From Micromonospora sp. MW-13 (GTDB taxonomy: Bacteria; Actinomycetota; Actinomycetes; Mycobacteriales; Micromonosporaceae): a stretch of DNA of 64,000 nucleotides. How positions within the stretch are numbered: position 1 is the stretch's first letter; each line of letters opens with the position of its first letter. Shown piece after piece: positions 51,607-61,058 of the stretch. The DNA is taken from contig NZ_QKKX01000062.1 of assembly GCF_003434305.1 (NCBI RefSeq), forward strand, positions 1 to 64,000. Direction: 5' to 3'. The translations under genes and the position numbers were made by a program. The notes under the pieces were generated by a model. The model was not told where the DNA came from. It saw only the letters and a program-made list of their open reading frames with translations, and ran no database searches.

Positions 51607-53157
51607 ATGGGCGCGGAACCCGGCACGGTGGTCATCGGCGCGGGCCCGGCCGGCCTGACCGCGGCGTACGAGCTGCTCCGGCACGGCGAGCCGGTGCGGG
51701 TGTACGAGGCCGACGACGTGGTCGGCGGCATCAGCCGCACGGTGGAGCGCGACGGGTGGCGCTTCGACATCGGCGGGCACCGGTTCTTCACGAAGGTGTC
51801 CCGGGTCGAGGCGTTCTGGCACGAGATCCTGCCCGACGAGGACTTCCTGCTCCGCCCCCGGATGAGCCGGATCTTCTACCGGGGCGCGCTCTACGACTAC
51901 CCGCTCAACGCGCGCAACGCGCTGCGCAACCTCGGCCTGCGGGAGGCGGTGCGCTGCGTCGGGTCGTACGGCCGGGCCCGGCTGCGCCCGCCGAGGGACC
52001 AGTCGCACTTCGAGGGCTGGGTGTCGGCGCGCTTCGGCTGGCGGCTGTACTCGATCTTCTTCAAGACGTACACGGAGAAGGTCTGGGGGATGCCGGCGGA
52101 CCAGTTGCAGGCCGACTGGGCGGCGCAGCGGATTAAGAACCTCTCGCTGTCCCGCGCGGTGTGGGCCGCGCTGCTGCCCCGGCGCAACCGCAAGGACGTG
52201 ACCAGCCTGATCGAGGAGTTCCAGTATCCGAAGTTCGGGCCGGGGATGATGTGGGAGCGCTGCACCGAGCAGGTCCGGGCCCGCGGCGCGACGGTCAGCA
52301 CCGGCACCTGGGTACGGGCGGTGCACCGCGATCCGGCCGCCCGGCGGGTGACCGGGGTGACGGTCGCAGGGCCGGACGGCGAGCGGCGGGAGGAGGCCGC
52401 ACACGTCGTCTCCTCGATGCCGATCTCCGAACTGGTGGCGGCGCTGGCCCCGCCGGCACCGGCGGAGGTGCTGGCCTGCGCCGCCGACCTGCGCTACCGG
52501 GACTTCCTGACGGTGGCGCTGGTGGTGCCGGAGGAGTTCTCGTTCCCGGACAACTGGATCTACGTGCACGACCCGACGGTGCGGGTGGGGCGGATCCAGA
52601 ACTTCGGCTCCTGGTCGCCGTACCTGGTCAAGGACGGCCGGACCTGCCTGGGGCTGGAGTACTTCGTCTTCGAGGACGACGAGACGTGGCGGCGCTCCGA
52701 CGAGGACCTGGTCCGGCTGGCCACCGCCGAGCTGGAGCAGCTCGGCCTGGTCACGCCCGGCGTCGTCGAGGCGGGCCACGTCGTCCGGATGCCCAAGGCG
52801 TACCCGGTGTACGACGAGCGCTACCAGCACAACGTCGACGTGATCCGGGGCTGGCTGGCCCGCGAGACGCCGAACCTGCACCCGGTCGGGCGCAACGGGA
52901 TGCACCGCTACAACAACCAGGACCACTCCATGCTGACCGCGATGCTCACCGCGGAGAACATCGCCCACGGCACGACCCACGACGTCTGGTCGGTCAACGT
53001 CGAGCAGGACTACCACGAGCAGCGCACGGTCGCGGGCGACGGCCGGCGGGGAACCGGCCGGGACGCCCCGGTGGTCCCGGCCCGCCCGGTGGCCCACGCC
53101 GACGGCCGGCGGGTCACCCCCGCGCGCACCGACCGGCCGGCGGGGGTACGCCGCTGA
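51607..53157 (+). CDS. FAD-dependent UDP-galactopyranose mutase-like oxidoreductase
   Basis: The protein has 516 residues. The Rossmann motif VVIGAGPAGLTAAYELLRHG is at the N-terminus, followed by VGGISRTVERDGWRFDIGGH RFFTK, as in Glf-like and protoporphyrinogen oxidase-like enzymes. Other family features are YTEKVWGMP and MPKAYPVYD. The C-terminal 30 residues are basic and probably disordered. It may make a furanose or similar sugar nucleotide for the envelope. The neighbouring GT-C enzyme supports that role; the exact substrate is open. Confidence 0.83.
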   Translation: MGAEPGTVVIGAGPAGLTAAYELLRHGEPVRVYEADDVVGGISRTVERDGWRFDIGGHRFFTKVSRVEAFWHEILPDEDFLLRPRMSRIFYRGALYDYPLNARNALRNLGLREAVRCVGSYGRARLRPPRDQSHFEGWVSARFGWRLYSIFFKTYTEKVWGMPADQLQADWAAQRIKNLSLSRAVWAALLPRRNRKDVTSLIEEFQYPKFGPGMMWERCTEQVRARGATVSTGTWVRAVHRDPAARRVTGVTVAGPDGERREEAAHVVSSMPISELVAALAPPAPAEVLACAADLRYRDFLTVALVVPEEFSFPDNWIYVHDPTVRVGRIQNFGSWSPYLVKDGRTCLGLEYFVFEDDETWRRSDEDLVRLATAELEQLGLVTPGVVEAGHVVRMPKAYPVYDERYQHNVDVIRGWLARETPNLHPVGRNGMHRYNNQDHSMLTAMLTAENIAHGTTHDVWSVNVEQDYHEQRTVAGDGRRGTGRDAPVVPARPVAHADGRRVTPARTDRPAGVRR

Positions 53158-53223
53158 ACCGCGCCGAAGCCGGCTGGTCCAACCAGTTGACGGCTTACTG
53201 TGGTCGGGACCACACTGCACCGC

Positions 53224-53943
53224 ATGGCCTTCGTTCCCGCCCCCCGCGCCTCCGTCTCCGATCACGTCTTCGGGCAGCTCCGTGACGCGGTGGTCGGCGG
53301 CACGTACCGGTCCGGCGACACCCTGCCCGGCGAGCGGGAGCTGGCCGCCGCCTTCGCGGTGAACCGGCACGCCGTCCGGGAGGCGCTGCGCCGGCTGCAA
53401 CAGCTCGGCCTGGTCCGGGTCAGCCAGGGCGGCGCGACCCGGGTGCTGGACTGGCGGGTGCACGCGGGGCTCGACCTCGCGCTGTCCCTGGTCCGCTCCG
53501 GTGACGTCCTGCCGGTCGACACGCTGGTCCGGGACATGCTGGAGATGCGGGCCTGCATCGGCGTCGACGCGGCCCGGCTCTGCGCCGAACGGGCCGACCC
53601 GGCCACCCGCGAGACCGTCACCCGCGCCGCGCAGGAGTATGCCGGGCTCGCCCCCGACCTGCCCCGGATGGCCGAGGCCAACATCGCCCTGTGGCGGCAC
53701 GTGGTGCACGGCTCGGGCAACACCGCGTACCTGCTGGCGTTCAACAGCCTGGTGGCCGGCGCGCTCGCCGTCGGCGACGTGCCGCCCGAACGGCGGGCCG
53801 CCGAGCTGCTCGACGTGGCCGGGCACCGCCGGCTCGCCGAGGCGGTGGCCGCCGGGCGGGGCGCCGCCGCCGCCGAGCAGGCCCGGACCCTGCTCACCGC
53901 CGCCCTCACCCCCACCGCACCCGGAAGGGAATGCCGAGCATGA
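53224..53943 (+). CDS. GntR/FadR-family regulator
   Basis: The protein has 239 residues from an ATG at 53224. The winged helix is seen as DHVFGQLRDAVVGGTYRSGD and GERELAAAFAVNRHAVREAL; the C-terminal helical FCD domain senses a carboxylate-type ligand, often through a metal. It overlaps the sterol desaturase-type gene by four bases, so it probably controls that lipid-modifying unit. Confidence 0.9.
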   Translation: MAFVPAPRASVSDHVFGQLRDAVVGGTYRSGDTLPGERELAAAFAVNRHAVREALRRLQQLGLVRVSQGGATRVLDWRVHAGLDLALSLVRSGDVLPVDTLVRDMLEMRACIGVDAARLCAERADPATRETVTRAAQEYAGLAPDLPRMAEANIALWRHVVHGSGNTAYLLAFNSLVAGALAVGDVPPERRAAELLDVAGHRRLAEAVAAGRGAAAAEQARTLLTAALTPTAPGRECRA

Positions 53944-54767
53944 TCCCCGCCGTGCTCTACGCCGTACCCGCGTTCCTGCTGCTCATCGTCGTGGAGGCGC
54001 TGTCCTACCGGTTCGCGCCGGACGACGACGAACGCGGCTACGAGCTGCGCGACACCACCACGAGCCTCACCATGGGCGCCGGCAGCCAGGTGATCGGCTT
54101 CCCCTGGAAGCTGCTCACCGTCGGCCTCTACGCCGCGGTGTGGACGGCCGCGCCGGTCCAGCTCTCCCCCACCAGCGTCTGGACCTGGCTGCTGCTGTTC
54201 TTCGCCGACGACCTGGCCTACTACTGGTTCCACCGCACCCACCACGAGGTACGGCTGTTCTGGGCCGGCCACGTCGTGCACCACTCCAGCACGTTCTACA
54301 ACCTGTCCACCGCGCTGCGGCAGAGCTGGACGCCGATGACCTCGCTGCCGTTCTGGCTGGCCCTGGCCCTGCTCGGCGTCCCGCCGTGGATGATCTTCCT
54401 CCAGCAGTCGGTCAGCCTGCTGTACCAGTTCTTCCTGCACACCGAGCGGGTCCGGGTGCTGCCCCGGCCGGTCGAGTGGCTCTTCAACACGCCGTCGCAC
54501 CACCGGGTCCACCACGGCGTCAACGCCGAGTACCTGGACCGCAACTACGGCGGCATCCTCATCGTCTGGGACCGGCTGTTCGGCACCTTCGAACCGGAGC
54601 GCGCCGCCGTCCGGTACGGGCTGACCAAGAACATCGGCACCTACCACCCGCTGCGGGTGGCCACCCACGAGTACGGGGCGATCTGGGCCGACGTGCGGGC
54701 CGCCGCGACCTGGCGACACCGGCTCGGCCACGTGTTCGGCCGCCCCGGCTGGCAGCCCGCCCGATGA
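53940..54767 (+). CDS. Sterol desaturase/fatty-acid hydroxylase family protein
   Basis: The protein has 275 residues with four or five membrane segments. The eight-His di-iron signature is complete: HRTHH, HVVHHSS and HHRVHHG. Members hydroxylate or desaturate membrane lipids or carotenoids. The gene overlaps both its neighbours (ATGA), which are a GntR-type regulator and a lysoplasmalogenase-type gene, so the group acts on membrane lipids. Confidence 0.92.
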   Translation: MIPAVLYAVPAFLLLIVVEALSYRFAPDDDERGYELRDTTTSLTMGAGSQVIGFPWKLLTVGLYAAVWTAAPVQLSPTSVWTWLLLFFADDLAYYWFHRTHHEVRLFWAGHVVHHSSTFYNLSTALRQSWTPMTSLPFWLALALLGVPPWMIFLQQSVSLLYQFFLHTERVRVLPRPVEWLFNTPSHHRVHHGVNAEYLDRNYGGILIVWDRLFGTFEPERAAVRYGLTKNIGTYHPLRVATHEYGAIWADVRAAATWRHRLGHVFGRPGWQPAR

Positions 54768-55435
54768 GGCGGCTCGCACCGTTCGGCGTCGTCGCCGCCG
54801 TCGAGCTGGTCGGCGTCGCGCTCGACAACGCCGTGCTCCAGTGGCTGACCAAGCCGCTGCTCGCCCCGCTGCTGCTGCTCTGGCTGCTGCGCTCCGGGCG
54901 GCGCTTCGACCTGGTCGCGCTCGGGCTGGTCTTCGCCACTGCCGGCGACGTGGCGCTGCTGCTGCCCGGCGAGCCCGCGTTCCTGGTCGGGATGGGCTGC
55001 TTCCTCGGCACCCAGGTCAGCCTGATCGTGGCGTTCACCCGGCACCGGCGGCCCCCCGTGCCGGTGGTGGCCGGCTATCTCGTGCTGTGGGCGGCGGCGA
55101 ACGTCGTGCTGTGGGGTCCGCTCGGGGCGCTGCGGCTGCCCGTGCTCGGCTACAGCCTCGCCCTGTGCCTGATGGCCGCCGCGGCGGCCGGCGTGTCGAC
55201 CCGCGCGGCGGCCGGTGGGGCGTTCTTCCTCGTCTCCGACCTGCTGATCGGCGTGGACGCTGCCGGGACCACCCTGCCCGGGCACGGCCTGCTCGTGATG
55301 GGCACCTACATCGCCGCGCTGCTGCTGCTCACCACGGCGTGGGCGGCGGCGGGTGGGCCCGGCACCGCGCGCCGGCCGGACCGGCGTACCGGTGGGGTCC
55401 CGGCCGCCCGGGCGGGCGACCCGGCCACGCCCTGA
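54764..55435 (+). CDS. YhhN/TMEM86-family lysoplasmalogenase-like membrane protein
   Basis: The protein has 223 residues with about eight membrane helices. It has the family segments WLTKPLLAPLLLLWLLRSGR and FATAGDVALLLPGEPAFLVG, with the conserved Asp in both the GD and SDLLIGVD motifs. Animal members hydrolyse the vinyl-ether of lysoplasmalogens. In bacteria the role is not settled. It overlaps the hydroxylase gene and ends at a strong terminator. Confidence 0.87.
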   Translation: MRRLAPFGVVAAVELVGVALDNAVLQWLTKPLLAPLLLLWLLRSGRRFDLVALGLVFATAGDVALLLPGEPAFLVGMGCFLGTQVSLIVAFTRHRRPPVPVVAGYLVLWAAANVVLWGPLGALRLPVLGYSLALCLMAAAAAGVSTRAAAGGAFFLVSDLLIGVDAAGTTLPGHGLLVMGTYIAALLLLTTAWAAAGGPGTARRPDRRTGGVPAARAGDPATP

Positions 55436-55481
55436 CGCCGGTCGCCGGCCCGCCCTGGTGCGGGCGGGCCGGCGACCGGCG
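55436..55481. terminator. 20-bp perfect hairpin after the lipid-modification unit
   Basis: The arms CGCCGGTCGCCGGCCCGCCC and its complement flank a 6-base loop. It begins three bases after the stop region of the YhhN-type gene. Confidence 0.88.
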
Positions 55482-55571
55482 GGGCGCGTGCCGGGCTGCG
55501 GACCGGTCCCGGCGACGGGCCGGCGTCGGGAGCGGATCAGTCCCGGCGCCGCAACGGCCGAGCGCGGCGGG

Positions 55572-55841
55572 TCAGTGTCGGCGGCGGCCGTAGGCGCCGG
55601 CGGCGAGCGACACGCCGACCGCGGCGAAGATGACCTGGATCAGCAGCTCGATCCAGTCGATTCCGGCGGTGTCGTCCACCCCGAACGCGCCGGCCACGAG
55701 GGTGCCGAGGATCGCGGCGACCACGCCGATCAGCAGGGTGAGCCAGATCGGGATGTTCTGCTTGCCCGGTACGACCAGTCGACCCAGCGCGCCGATGATC
55801 AGGCCGATGATGATGGCGGTGAAGAACCCGGTTACTTCCAC
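55572..55841 (-). CDS. GlsB/YeaQ/YmgE-family small membrane protein
   Basis: The GTG at 55841 has AAAGGAAC upstream and gives 89 residues. Three hydrophobic segments are present, with the family's Gly-rich start GFFTAIIIGLIIGALGRLVV and the middle GVVAAILGTLVAGAFG. The family (transglycosylase-associated) is stress induced in many bacteria, with no known activity. Confidence 0.9.
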   Translation of the reverse strand: MEVTGFFTAIIIGLIIGALGRLVVPGKQNIPIWLTLLIGVVAAILGTLVAGAFGVDDTAGIDWIELLIQVIFAAVGVSLAAGAYGRRRH

Positions 55842-55995
55842 GGTGGGCCGTTCCTTTCGAGGGGTTGTCGCCTGTGCCCTCCACGGTGCCCCGGACGGCC
55901 GGGCGACCAAACCGCCGACGGCCCGACGGGCGGATTCTTCACAGGACTGTCATGCTCCCGCGCGGCAACCGTCACACCCGGCGGCCGGTCCCCGG

Positions 55996-57579
55996 TCACC
56001 CGGCGCAGTGGGCGTACCTGGCGGCCCGCTCGGCCAGCCACAGCCAGCGCCGCTGCGTCTCCCCGGCGGTGGCGGCGACCATGGCGAGGGCGTCCCCGCG
56101 CACGGCGGTGAGGGCCGCGCCGGTGGCGACCGGGTCGTCGAGCAGGGCCGCGCCGTCGCGGAACGCCTCGGCCTCGGCCGGGCCGCCGAACCGGGGCACC
56201 ACCTCGTCGCGCCAGAAGTCCGACCAGGCCAGCTCCGGGTCCCAGGAGAACCGGGCGTACGCCAGGTAGCTGATCTCGTTGGTCGGGTGGTACGCCGACG
56301 GCTCGGCGAAGATGGTCAGCCCCCGCATCCCGGCGGCCCCGGACCGGGTGGCCATGTCGGCGTACAGCTCGGGGACCCAGGAGTGACGCTGCCGGTTCCA
56401 CTGCGACCCGGCGTGGGTGCGCAGCACGCTGGTGGTGTGCGGCAGCCGGTCCACGTGCTCGGCGGTCAGCCGATCCCGCTGCTCGTACCAGAACCCGCGG
56501 TTGACGCAGTACTGGTACGCCACGTCGTCGGGCAGGTCGGCCAGTGGCTGCTGGGCGTCCAGGTCGAAGATGTTGTCCCAGTACACCTCGACGAGGTGGC
56601 GCAGCGGCACCCCGGCCGGGCCGGTGCGGCGGGCGGTCTCCAGCAGGGTCGGGTAGACCGACCGCATCGCCTCGTAGGACCAGGAGGTGCGCTCGCCGCC
56701 GGCCCGGGCGGCGCACCGGGCGCAGGCGCAGCTTCCGTAGTCGCCGGTCTCGAAGTTGATCCCGCCGACGGGCAGGGTGTCCAGCAGCCAGTCGATGGCG
56801 TCGCGGTGCCAGGCCAGGTTGTCCGGCTGGGACGGGCAGGCGGCCATCATGTACTCGCTGGCCGGGAAGTGCAGGTCGCCGAACTCGTCGATGTCGAAGC
56901 CGACCTTCTTCGGCAGCTCGGCGGCGAGGTCGGGACGCCGGCGCAGCCAGGTGGCCAGGTTGTACCGGTGCCGGCCGTCGAAGTAGATGCCGCCGTAGGC
57001 GTTGATACCGACCCCGGCGATGATCCGCACGCCGCGGGCGTTGGCGTACTCGCACAGGTCGCGGGCCGCCTCGACGCCGCCGTGGGCGTCGCGCAGCAGC
57101 CCGTACACGACGATCCCGCCGATCCGCTCGCGGCTGCAGAAGTCGACCAGCCGGCGGTAGTCGGCGCCGAACGCGTCGGCGGACTTCGCGTACGGGTTGA
57201 GCGCGCCGATCTCCTGCTGGCCGAGTTGCCGGGTGTCCCAGTTCGTGGAGTGGTCCCAGGTCCACAGGGTGCGCAGCGGCAGCCCGGGGGCGGCGGCGGA
57301 CGCGCCGACGGGCAGGCCAGCCGGGGTGGCCGCGGCGACCAGGGCGCGGGCGGCGTACACCAGGCCGGCGAACGGGTCGCCGGTGAGCCGGATCTCGCCC
57401 CGCTCGGGCACGTCGGTCCGGTGGCCGCCCTCGGGCAGCGTCGGGTCGACGGCGAGGCGGACCGGCACGGCGTCCGGCCCGCCGTCGCCCCACGCCTCGC
57501 GCAGCAGCCCGGCGGCGAAGGGCGCGTGCTCGGCCCCGAGCACCCGCACGCCGGAGACCTGGCGGTACGACGACATCAT
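55996..57579 (-). CDS. Glycoside hydrolase-like TIM-barrel protein
   Basis: The protein has 527 residues. The ATG at 57579 (or the next at 57576) has GGGAGGAC before it. An N-terminal domain similar to alpha-glucuronidase/hexosaminidase leaders (about 90 residues) precedes a barrel containing WTWDHSTNWDTRQLGQQEIG, then GGINFETGDYGSCACARC. The order of features resembles GH20/GH67-type enzymes, but I cannot fix a family. It overlaps the YciI gene by 4 bp. It is probably cytoplasmic, since no signal peptide is visible. Confidence 0.75.
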   Translation of the reverse strand: MMSSYRQVSGVRVLGAEHAPFAAGLLREAWGDGGPDAVPVRLAVDPTLPEGGHRTDVPERGEIRLTGDPFAGLVYAARALVAAATPAGLPVGASAAAPGLPLRTLWTWDHSTNWDTRQLGQQEIGALNPYAKSADAFGADYRRLVDFCSRERIGGIVVYGLLRDAHGGVEAARDLCEYANARGVRIIAGVGINAYGGIYFDGRHRYNLATWLRRRPDLAAELPKKVGFDIDEFGDLHFPASEYMMAACPSQPDNLAWHRDAIDWLLDTLPVGGINFETGDYGSCACARCAARAGGERTSWSYEAMRSVYPTLLETARRTGPAGVPLRHLVEVYWDNIFDLDAQQPLADLPDDVAYQYCVNRGFWYEQRDRLTAEHVDRLPHTTSVLRTHAGSQWNRQRHSWVPELYADMATRSGAAGMRGLTIFAEPSAYHPTNEISYLAYARFSWDPELAWSDFWRDEVVPRFGGPAEAEAFRDGAALLDDPVATGAALTAVRGDALAMVAATAGETQRRWLWLAERAARYAHCAG

Positions 57580-57875
57580 GTCCTCCCGATGGGGTGGGCG
57601 GTGGCGGCGAGATAGTCGACCACGTCGATCGCGGTCCACACCCCGTGCCGCCAGTAGGGGTCCTGTTCGACGAGGGCGCGGGCGGCGGGCGCGTCGGCGG
57701 CCCGCAGCACCAGCACGGAGGCGCTCAGGTCGGCGCGCGCCCCGGCGATCAGGGCGGTGCCGTCGGCGAGCAGGGCGCGCACGTGCGCCAGGTGCGCGGC
57801 CCGGTGGGGTTCGCGCCGGACCACGACGTCGGCGGCGAAGGTGGCGGTGACCAGGTAGGTCGGTTCGAATCTCAC
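57576..57875 (-). CDS. YciI-family protein
   Basis: This 99-residue protein has the YciI pattern: a His-Asp-type centre in RAAHLAHVRALLADGTALIA and a ferredoxin-like fold ending VEQDPYWRHGVWTAIDVVDY. Family members are small enzymes or oligomeric binding proteins, with roles in muconolactone or dehalogenase-type steps. It overlaps the following glycosidase-like gene and is the second gene after the regulator in this unit. Confidence 0.85.
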   Translation of the reverse strand: MRFEPTYLVTATFAADVVVRREPHRAAHLAHVRALLADGTALIAGARADLSASVLVLRAADAPAARALVEQDPYWRHGVWTAIDVVDYLAATAHPIGRT

Positions 57876-57918
57876 GGGTGGACTCCCCCTGCGGTGGCGG
57901 CCCGCGCGGTCCCGGCCG

Positions 57919-59241
57919 TCACGCCTCGGCCCCGATGGCGCCGAGCAGTCGCCGCATGGCGACCCGGTAGACGGTCTGCGGGCGGCCCGCTCCGGTGCTG
58001 ACGTGCAACCCGACCTCCTCGGCGAAGCCGGCCGCGCGCAGCGCCTTGAGCAGCCGGCGGGCCGAGCGCGCCTCCACCCCGTACGCGTCGGCCAGCCCCC
58101 GGGCGGTGACCTCGTCGGGGTCCATCTGGTGCAGTGCCTCCAGCAGCCGCCGGGTGGACAGCGGCCCGATCCGGAGCTGCTCGGAGACCCGCAGCACGCC
58201 CGGGGCGGTCTCCCGCAGCCGGGGCCGCACGGCGGTCTCCCGGCTGGAGTAGACCTCCCCGTCGGGGAACACCACGTGGGTGTCGCCGCTGTGCCGGCCC
58301 AGTGCGAGGGCCTTGCGGGCGTTGTCCTCGGCGGCGGCGATGGTGGTGCCGGCGCCGAAGCCGACGGCGTGCTCGACGTCGACCCCGCGCAGGGTGAGCA
58401 GGGAGGCGTGCCCGTCCCGGTGCCGGGCGATGGCGCTCTCCACGGTGCCCCGGGTGGTGGTGATCAGCAGCGTCCGGTCGTCGACGGTGGCCAGCCGGCC
58501 GCGCATCCGCTCGGCATGCTCCAGCAGCGCCTCGCGCACCCGCAGCCGCTGCCGTTCCGCCTGGTACGGGTCCTGCGCCCGGGTGGTCGGCACACCCAGG
58601 TCGACCATCATCACGGCGATCTGGGTGGCCCGGGACTGGCGCACCTCGGCGGCGAGCCAGGCCCGGCGCAGCGCGTCGCGCACCGAGGCGCGGGTGTGCT
58701 CGACGCGCCACACCGGGACCCCGCTGTCGGCGAGGTCCCGGTGCACCGCGCCGAGGCAGGTCAGGCACGCCTCGACCGCGCCGGAGGCGTACCGCTCCCG
58801 GTGGTACGCGGTGATCTCGTCGAGGCCGGTGAAGAGCAGCCCGGAGGAGTCGGCGATCGGCAGGATCTCCGTGGGCGGGGCGACCTCGATGTCGTGGTAC
58901 GTCTCGCGGACGGTCTCCGCGTCGATGGTGTCCACGCTGACCCGGGGCAGCTTCCCGCCGGTGGCCAGCAGCATCCGCGACAGCGTCCGGTACAGGTCGA
59001 TGCCGGCGTGCGGAACGTAGTCGATCTCCGCCCGCAGCTCGCCGGCCGCGCTGGCGAACGCGTACGGGATGCGCCCGGTGAACAGCAGCACCTGGCACAC
59101 CTCGTCCAGCTCGCGGGCCAGCTCGGGGGCCTGCTCGGGGCGGGTGTACACGCGCGTGCTCACCGCCTCCGCGCGGCCCTCCCCGGCCGCCACCTCCTGC
59201 ACGAGCCGGATCGAGTCCTCCGGGCCGATGATCCCGATCAC
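57919..59241 (-). CDS. Large putative transcriptional regulator with C-terminal winged helix
   Basis: The protein has 440 residues. The N-terminal 200 residues begin MIGIIGPEDSIRLVQEVAAG like a receiver/PrpR-type sensor. A middle domain (about 210-330) contains a degenerate cyclase-like region (AVMMVDLGVPTTRAQDPYQA; VGFGAGTTIAAAEDNARKAL). The end (about 365-420) is a helix-turn-helix, LADAYGVEARSARRLLKALR. It heads the carbohydrate module. This layout is uncommon; ligand and targets are unknown. Confidence 0.7.
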   Translation of the reverse strand: MIGIIGPEDSIRLVQEVAAGEGRAEAVSTRVYTRPEQAPELARELDEVCQVLLFTGRIPYAFASAAGELRAEIDYVPHAGIDLYRTLSRMLLATGGKLPRVSVDTIDAETVRETYHDIEVAPPTEILPIADSSGLLFTGLDEITAYHRERYASGAVEACLTCLGAVHRDLADSGVPVWRVEHTRASVRDALRRAWLAAEVRQSRATQIAVMMVDLGVPTTRAQDPYQAERQRLRVREALLEHAERMRGRLATVDDRTLLITTTRGTVESAIARHRDGHASLLTLRGVDVEHAVGFGAGTTIAAAEDNARKALALGRHSGDTHVVFPDGEVYSSRETAVRPRLRETAPGVLRVSEQLRIGPLSTRRLLEALHQMDPDEVTARGLADAYGVEARSARRLLKALRAAGFAEEVGLHVSTGAGRPQTVYRVAMRRLLGAIGAEA

Positions 59242-59286
59242 GATGCTGCCTCCACGTGGTGTCCCGCTGGCCTAGAGGGTGGGTGC

Positions 59287-60081
59287 TCAGCCCGTGCAGA
59301 CCGTGCCGGCCAGGCCGGCGCTGGCCGGCGACGCCAGCAGCACCAGCACCGAGGCGACGTCCTCGGGGCGGCCCAGCGCTGCCTCGATCGCGGCGACCCG
59401 CCCGCCGTCGGTGCCGTTGGCCCGCGCCTCGTCCAGCGACCGTCGCATCAGCGGCGTGTCGATGTCTCCCGGGCAGAGCGCGTGCACGCGGATCCCCTGT
59501 GGACCGAGCTGTCGGGCCAGCGTGAGCGCCAGACCGTGCAACCCTCCCTTACTCGCGCCGTAGGGTACCGAGCCGGAGCCGGTCTGGACGCCCGCCTTCG
59601 ACCCGACCAGCACGAGCACCCCGTCGCCGGGGCTCAGGTGCCGGGCGGCGTGCTTGGCGACCAGGAACGGGCCGGTGAGGTTGACGGCGATGACCCGCGT
59701 CCACAGCTCGACCGGCACGTCCCGCACGTCCAGGCCCTGGCCGCCCATGATCCCGGCGACGTGCAGCACGGCGTCGACCCCTCCCAGTTCGGCGGCGACG
59801 GCGTCGAGCGCCCCGGCGACCTCGGCCTCGACGGTGACGTCGACGCCCCGGGCGCAGGCGTTCGCCCCGGCGGACCGGACCTCGGCGGCGGCCTCGGCCG
59901 CGCCGGCGACGTCGGCGTCCAGCACGGCGACGGCCGCGCCGGCCGCGGCGGCGGCCCGCACGGTGGCCCGGCCGATGCCGGACGCCCCGCCGACGACGAC
60001 CACCCGCCGCCCGGCCAGCAGGCCGACCGGGCGGGTTCGGCCGCCCGCGGCCGGACCGGGCGGCAGGGTGCCGCCGCTCAC
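59287..60081 (-). CDS. Short-chain dehydrogenase/reductase
   Basis: The GTG at 60081 overlaps the E1 beta stop and gives 264 residues. The NAD(P) motif GGASGIGRATV and the catalytic Ser-Tyr-Lys set (VLVGSKAGVQTGSGSVPYGASK) are intact, so it is an active classical SDR. It is cotranscribed with E1 alpha and beta. In this context it probably oxidises a sugar or a 2-keto-3-deoxy sugar acid. Confidence 0.92.
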   Translation of the reverse strand: MSGGTLPPGPAAGGRTRPVGLLAGRRVVVVGGASGIGRATVRAAAAAGAAVAVLDADVAGAAEAAAEVRSAGANACARGVDVTVEAEVAGALDAVAAELGGVDAVLHVAGIMGGQGLDVRDVPVELWTRVIAVNLTGPFLVAKHAARHLSPGDGVLVLVGSKAGVQTGSGSVPYGASKGGLHGLALTLARQLGPQGIRVHALCPGDIDTPLMRRSLDEARANGTDGGRVAAIEAALGRPEDVASVLVLLASPASAGLAGTVCTG

Positions 60082-61058
60082 GCGCGGACCGTCCGGCGCA
60101 CCGCGTCGGCCACGGTCGCCGCCTCGGGCACCACGACCGCCTGGAGGGCGGGCGCGGCGGGCATCGGCACGTCCGGGGCGGCCACCCGGGCGACCGGGGC
60201 GCGCAGGTCGGCGAAGCACTCGGCGGCGGCCCGGGCGGCGATCTCCGCGCCGAAGCCGCCGGTCAGATTGGCCTCGTGGGCGACGACCAGCCGGCCGGTG
60301 CGGGCCACCGACGCGGCGACCGTGTCGAAGTCCAGCGGGTTGAGCCAGCGCAGGTCGACCACCTCGACGTCGACGCCCTCCTCGGCGAGGGTCGCGGCGG
60401 CGTCCAGGGCCGCCGACACCATCCGCGACCAGGCGACGACGGTGACGTCGGCGCCGGGCCGGACCACCCGGGCCCCGCCGATGTCCTCGACCGGGGCGTC
60501 GGTGCGCACCGGGCCCCGGGTCGGGTAGAGCATCCGGGCTTCGGCGACCACCACCGGGTCGTCGCTGACGACCGCGGTGCGCAGCATCTGGTACGCGTCG
60601 TCCGGGGTGGCCGGCAGCGCCACCCGCAGCCCGGGGGTGTGCGCGAAGTACGCCTCCGGCGAGTGCGAGTGCTGGGCGCATGCCCCGGGCGAGTAGCCCT
60701 GCTGCATCCGGATCACCAGCGGGGCCTTCCACCGGCCCGCGCTGGAGTAGTGGATGGTGGCGATCTGGTTGACGATCTGGTCCATCGCCACGAACGAGAA
60801 GTCGGCGTACATGATCTCGGCGATCGGCCGCAGCCCGGTCATCGCCGCGCCGAGGGCCATGCCGAGGAAGCCGGTCTCGGAGATCGGGGTGTCGAAGATG
60901 CGGTCGGAGCCGAACCGCTTGTGCAGCCCCTTGGTGGCGCCGAACGGCCCGCCGGGCAGCGCGACGTCCTCGCCGAAGTAGACGGTGTCGGTCCGGCTGT
61001 CCAGGGCCCAGGTGAGCGCCGCGTTGACGGCCTGGATGTAGCGCAGCGACTCAGACAT
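60078..61058 (-). CDS. 2-oxoacid/acetoin dehydrogenase E1 beta subunit
   Basis: The protein has 326 residues. It has the transketolase-like pyrimidine-binding part (TDTVYFGEDVALPGGPFGAT KGLHKRFG, the Glu that activates ThDP) and a C-terminal domain ending VVVPEAATVADAV. It pairs with the E1 alpha gene just upstream, with which it overlaps by 8 bp. No E2 or E3 gene lies in view, so it may be a stand-alone decarboxylase-type enzyme or borrow E2 elsewhere. Confidence 0.92.
   Translation of the reverse strand: MSESLRYIQAVNAALTWALDSRTDTVYFGEDVALPGGPFGATKGLHKRFGSDRIFDTPISETGFLGMALGAAMTGLRPIAEIMYADFSFVAMDQIVNQIATIHYSSAGRWKAPLVIRMQQGYSPGACAQHSHSPEAYFAHTPGLRVALPATPDDAYQMLRTAVVSDDPVVVAEARMLYPTRGPVRTDAPVEDIGGARVVRPGADVTVVAWSRMVSAALDAAATLAEEGVDVEVVDLRWLNPLDFDTVAASVARTGRLVVAHEANLTGGFGAEIAARAAAECFADLRAPVARVAAPDVPMPAAPALQAVVVPEAATVADAVRRTVRA

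Noticed and set aside
50218..53826. A 1202-codon minus-strand frame across the mannosyltransferase and mutase genes
   Set aside because: Only its last third (50218-51468) encodes the membrane protein; the rest is the shadow of the plus-strand mutase-like and GntR genes.
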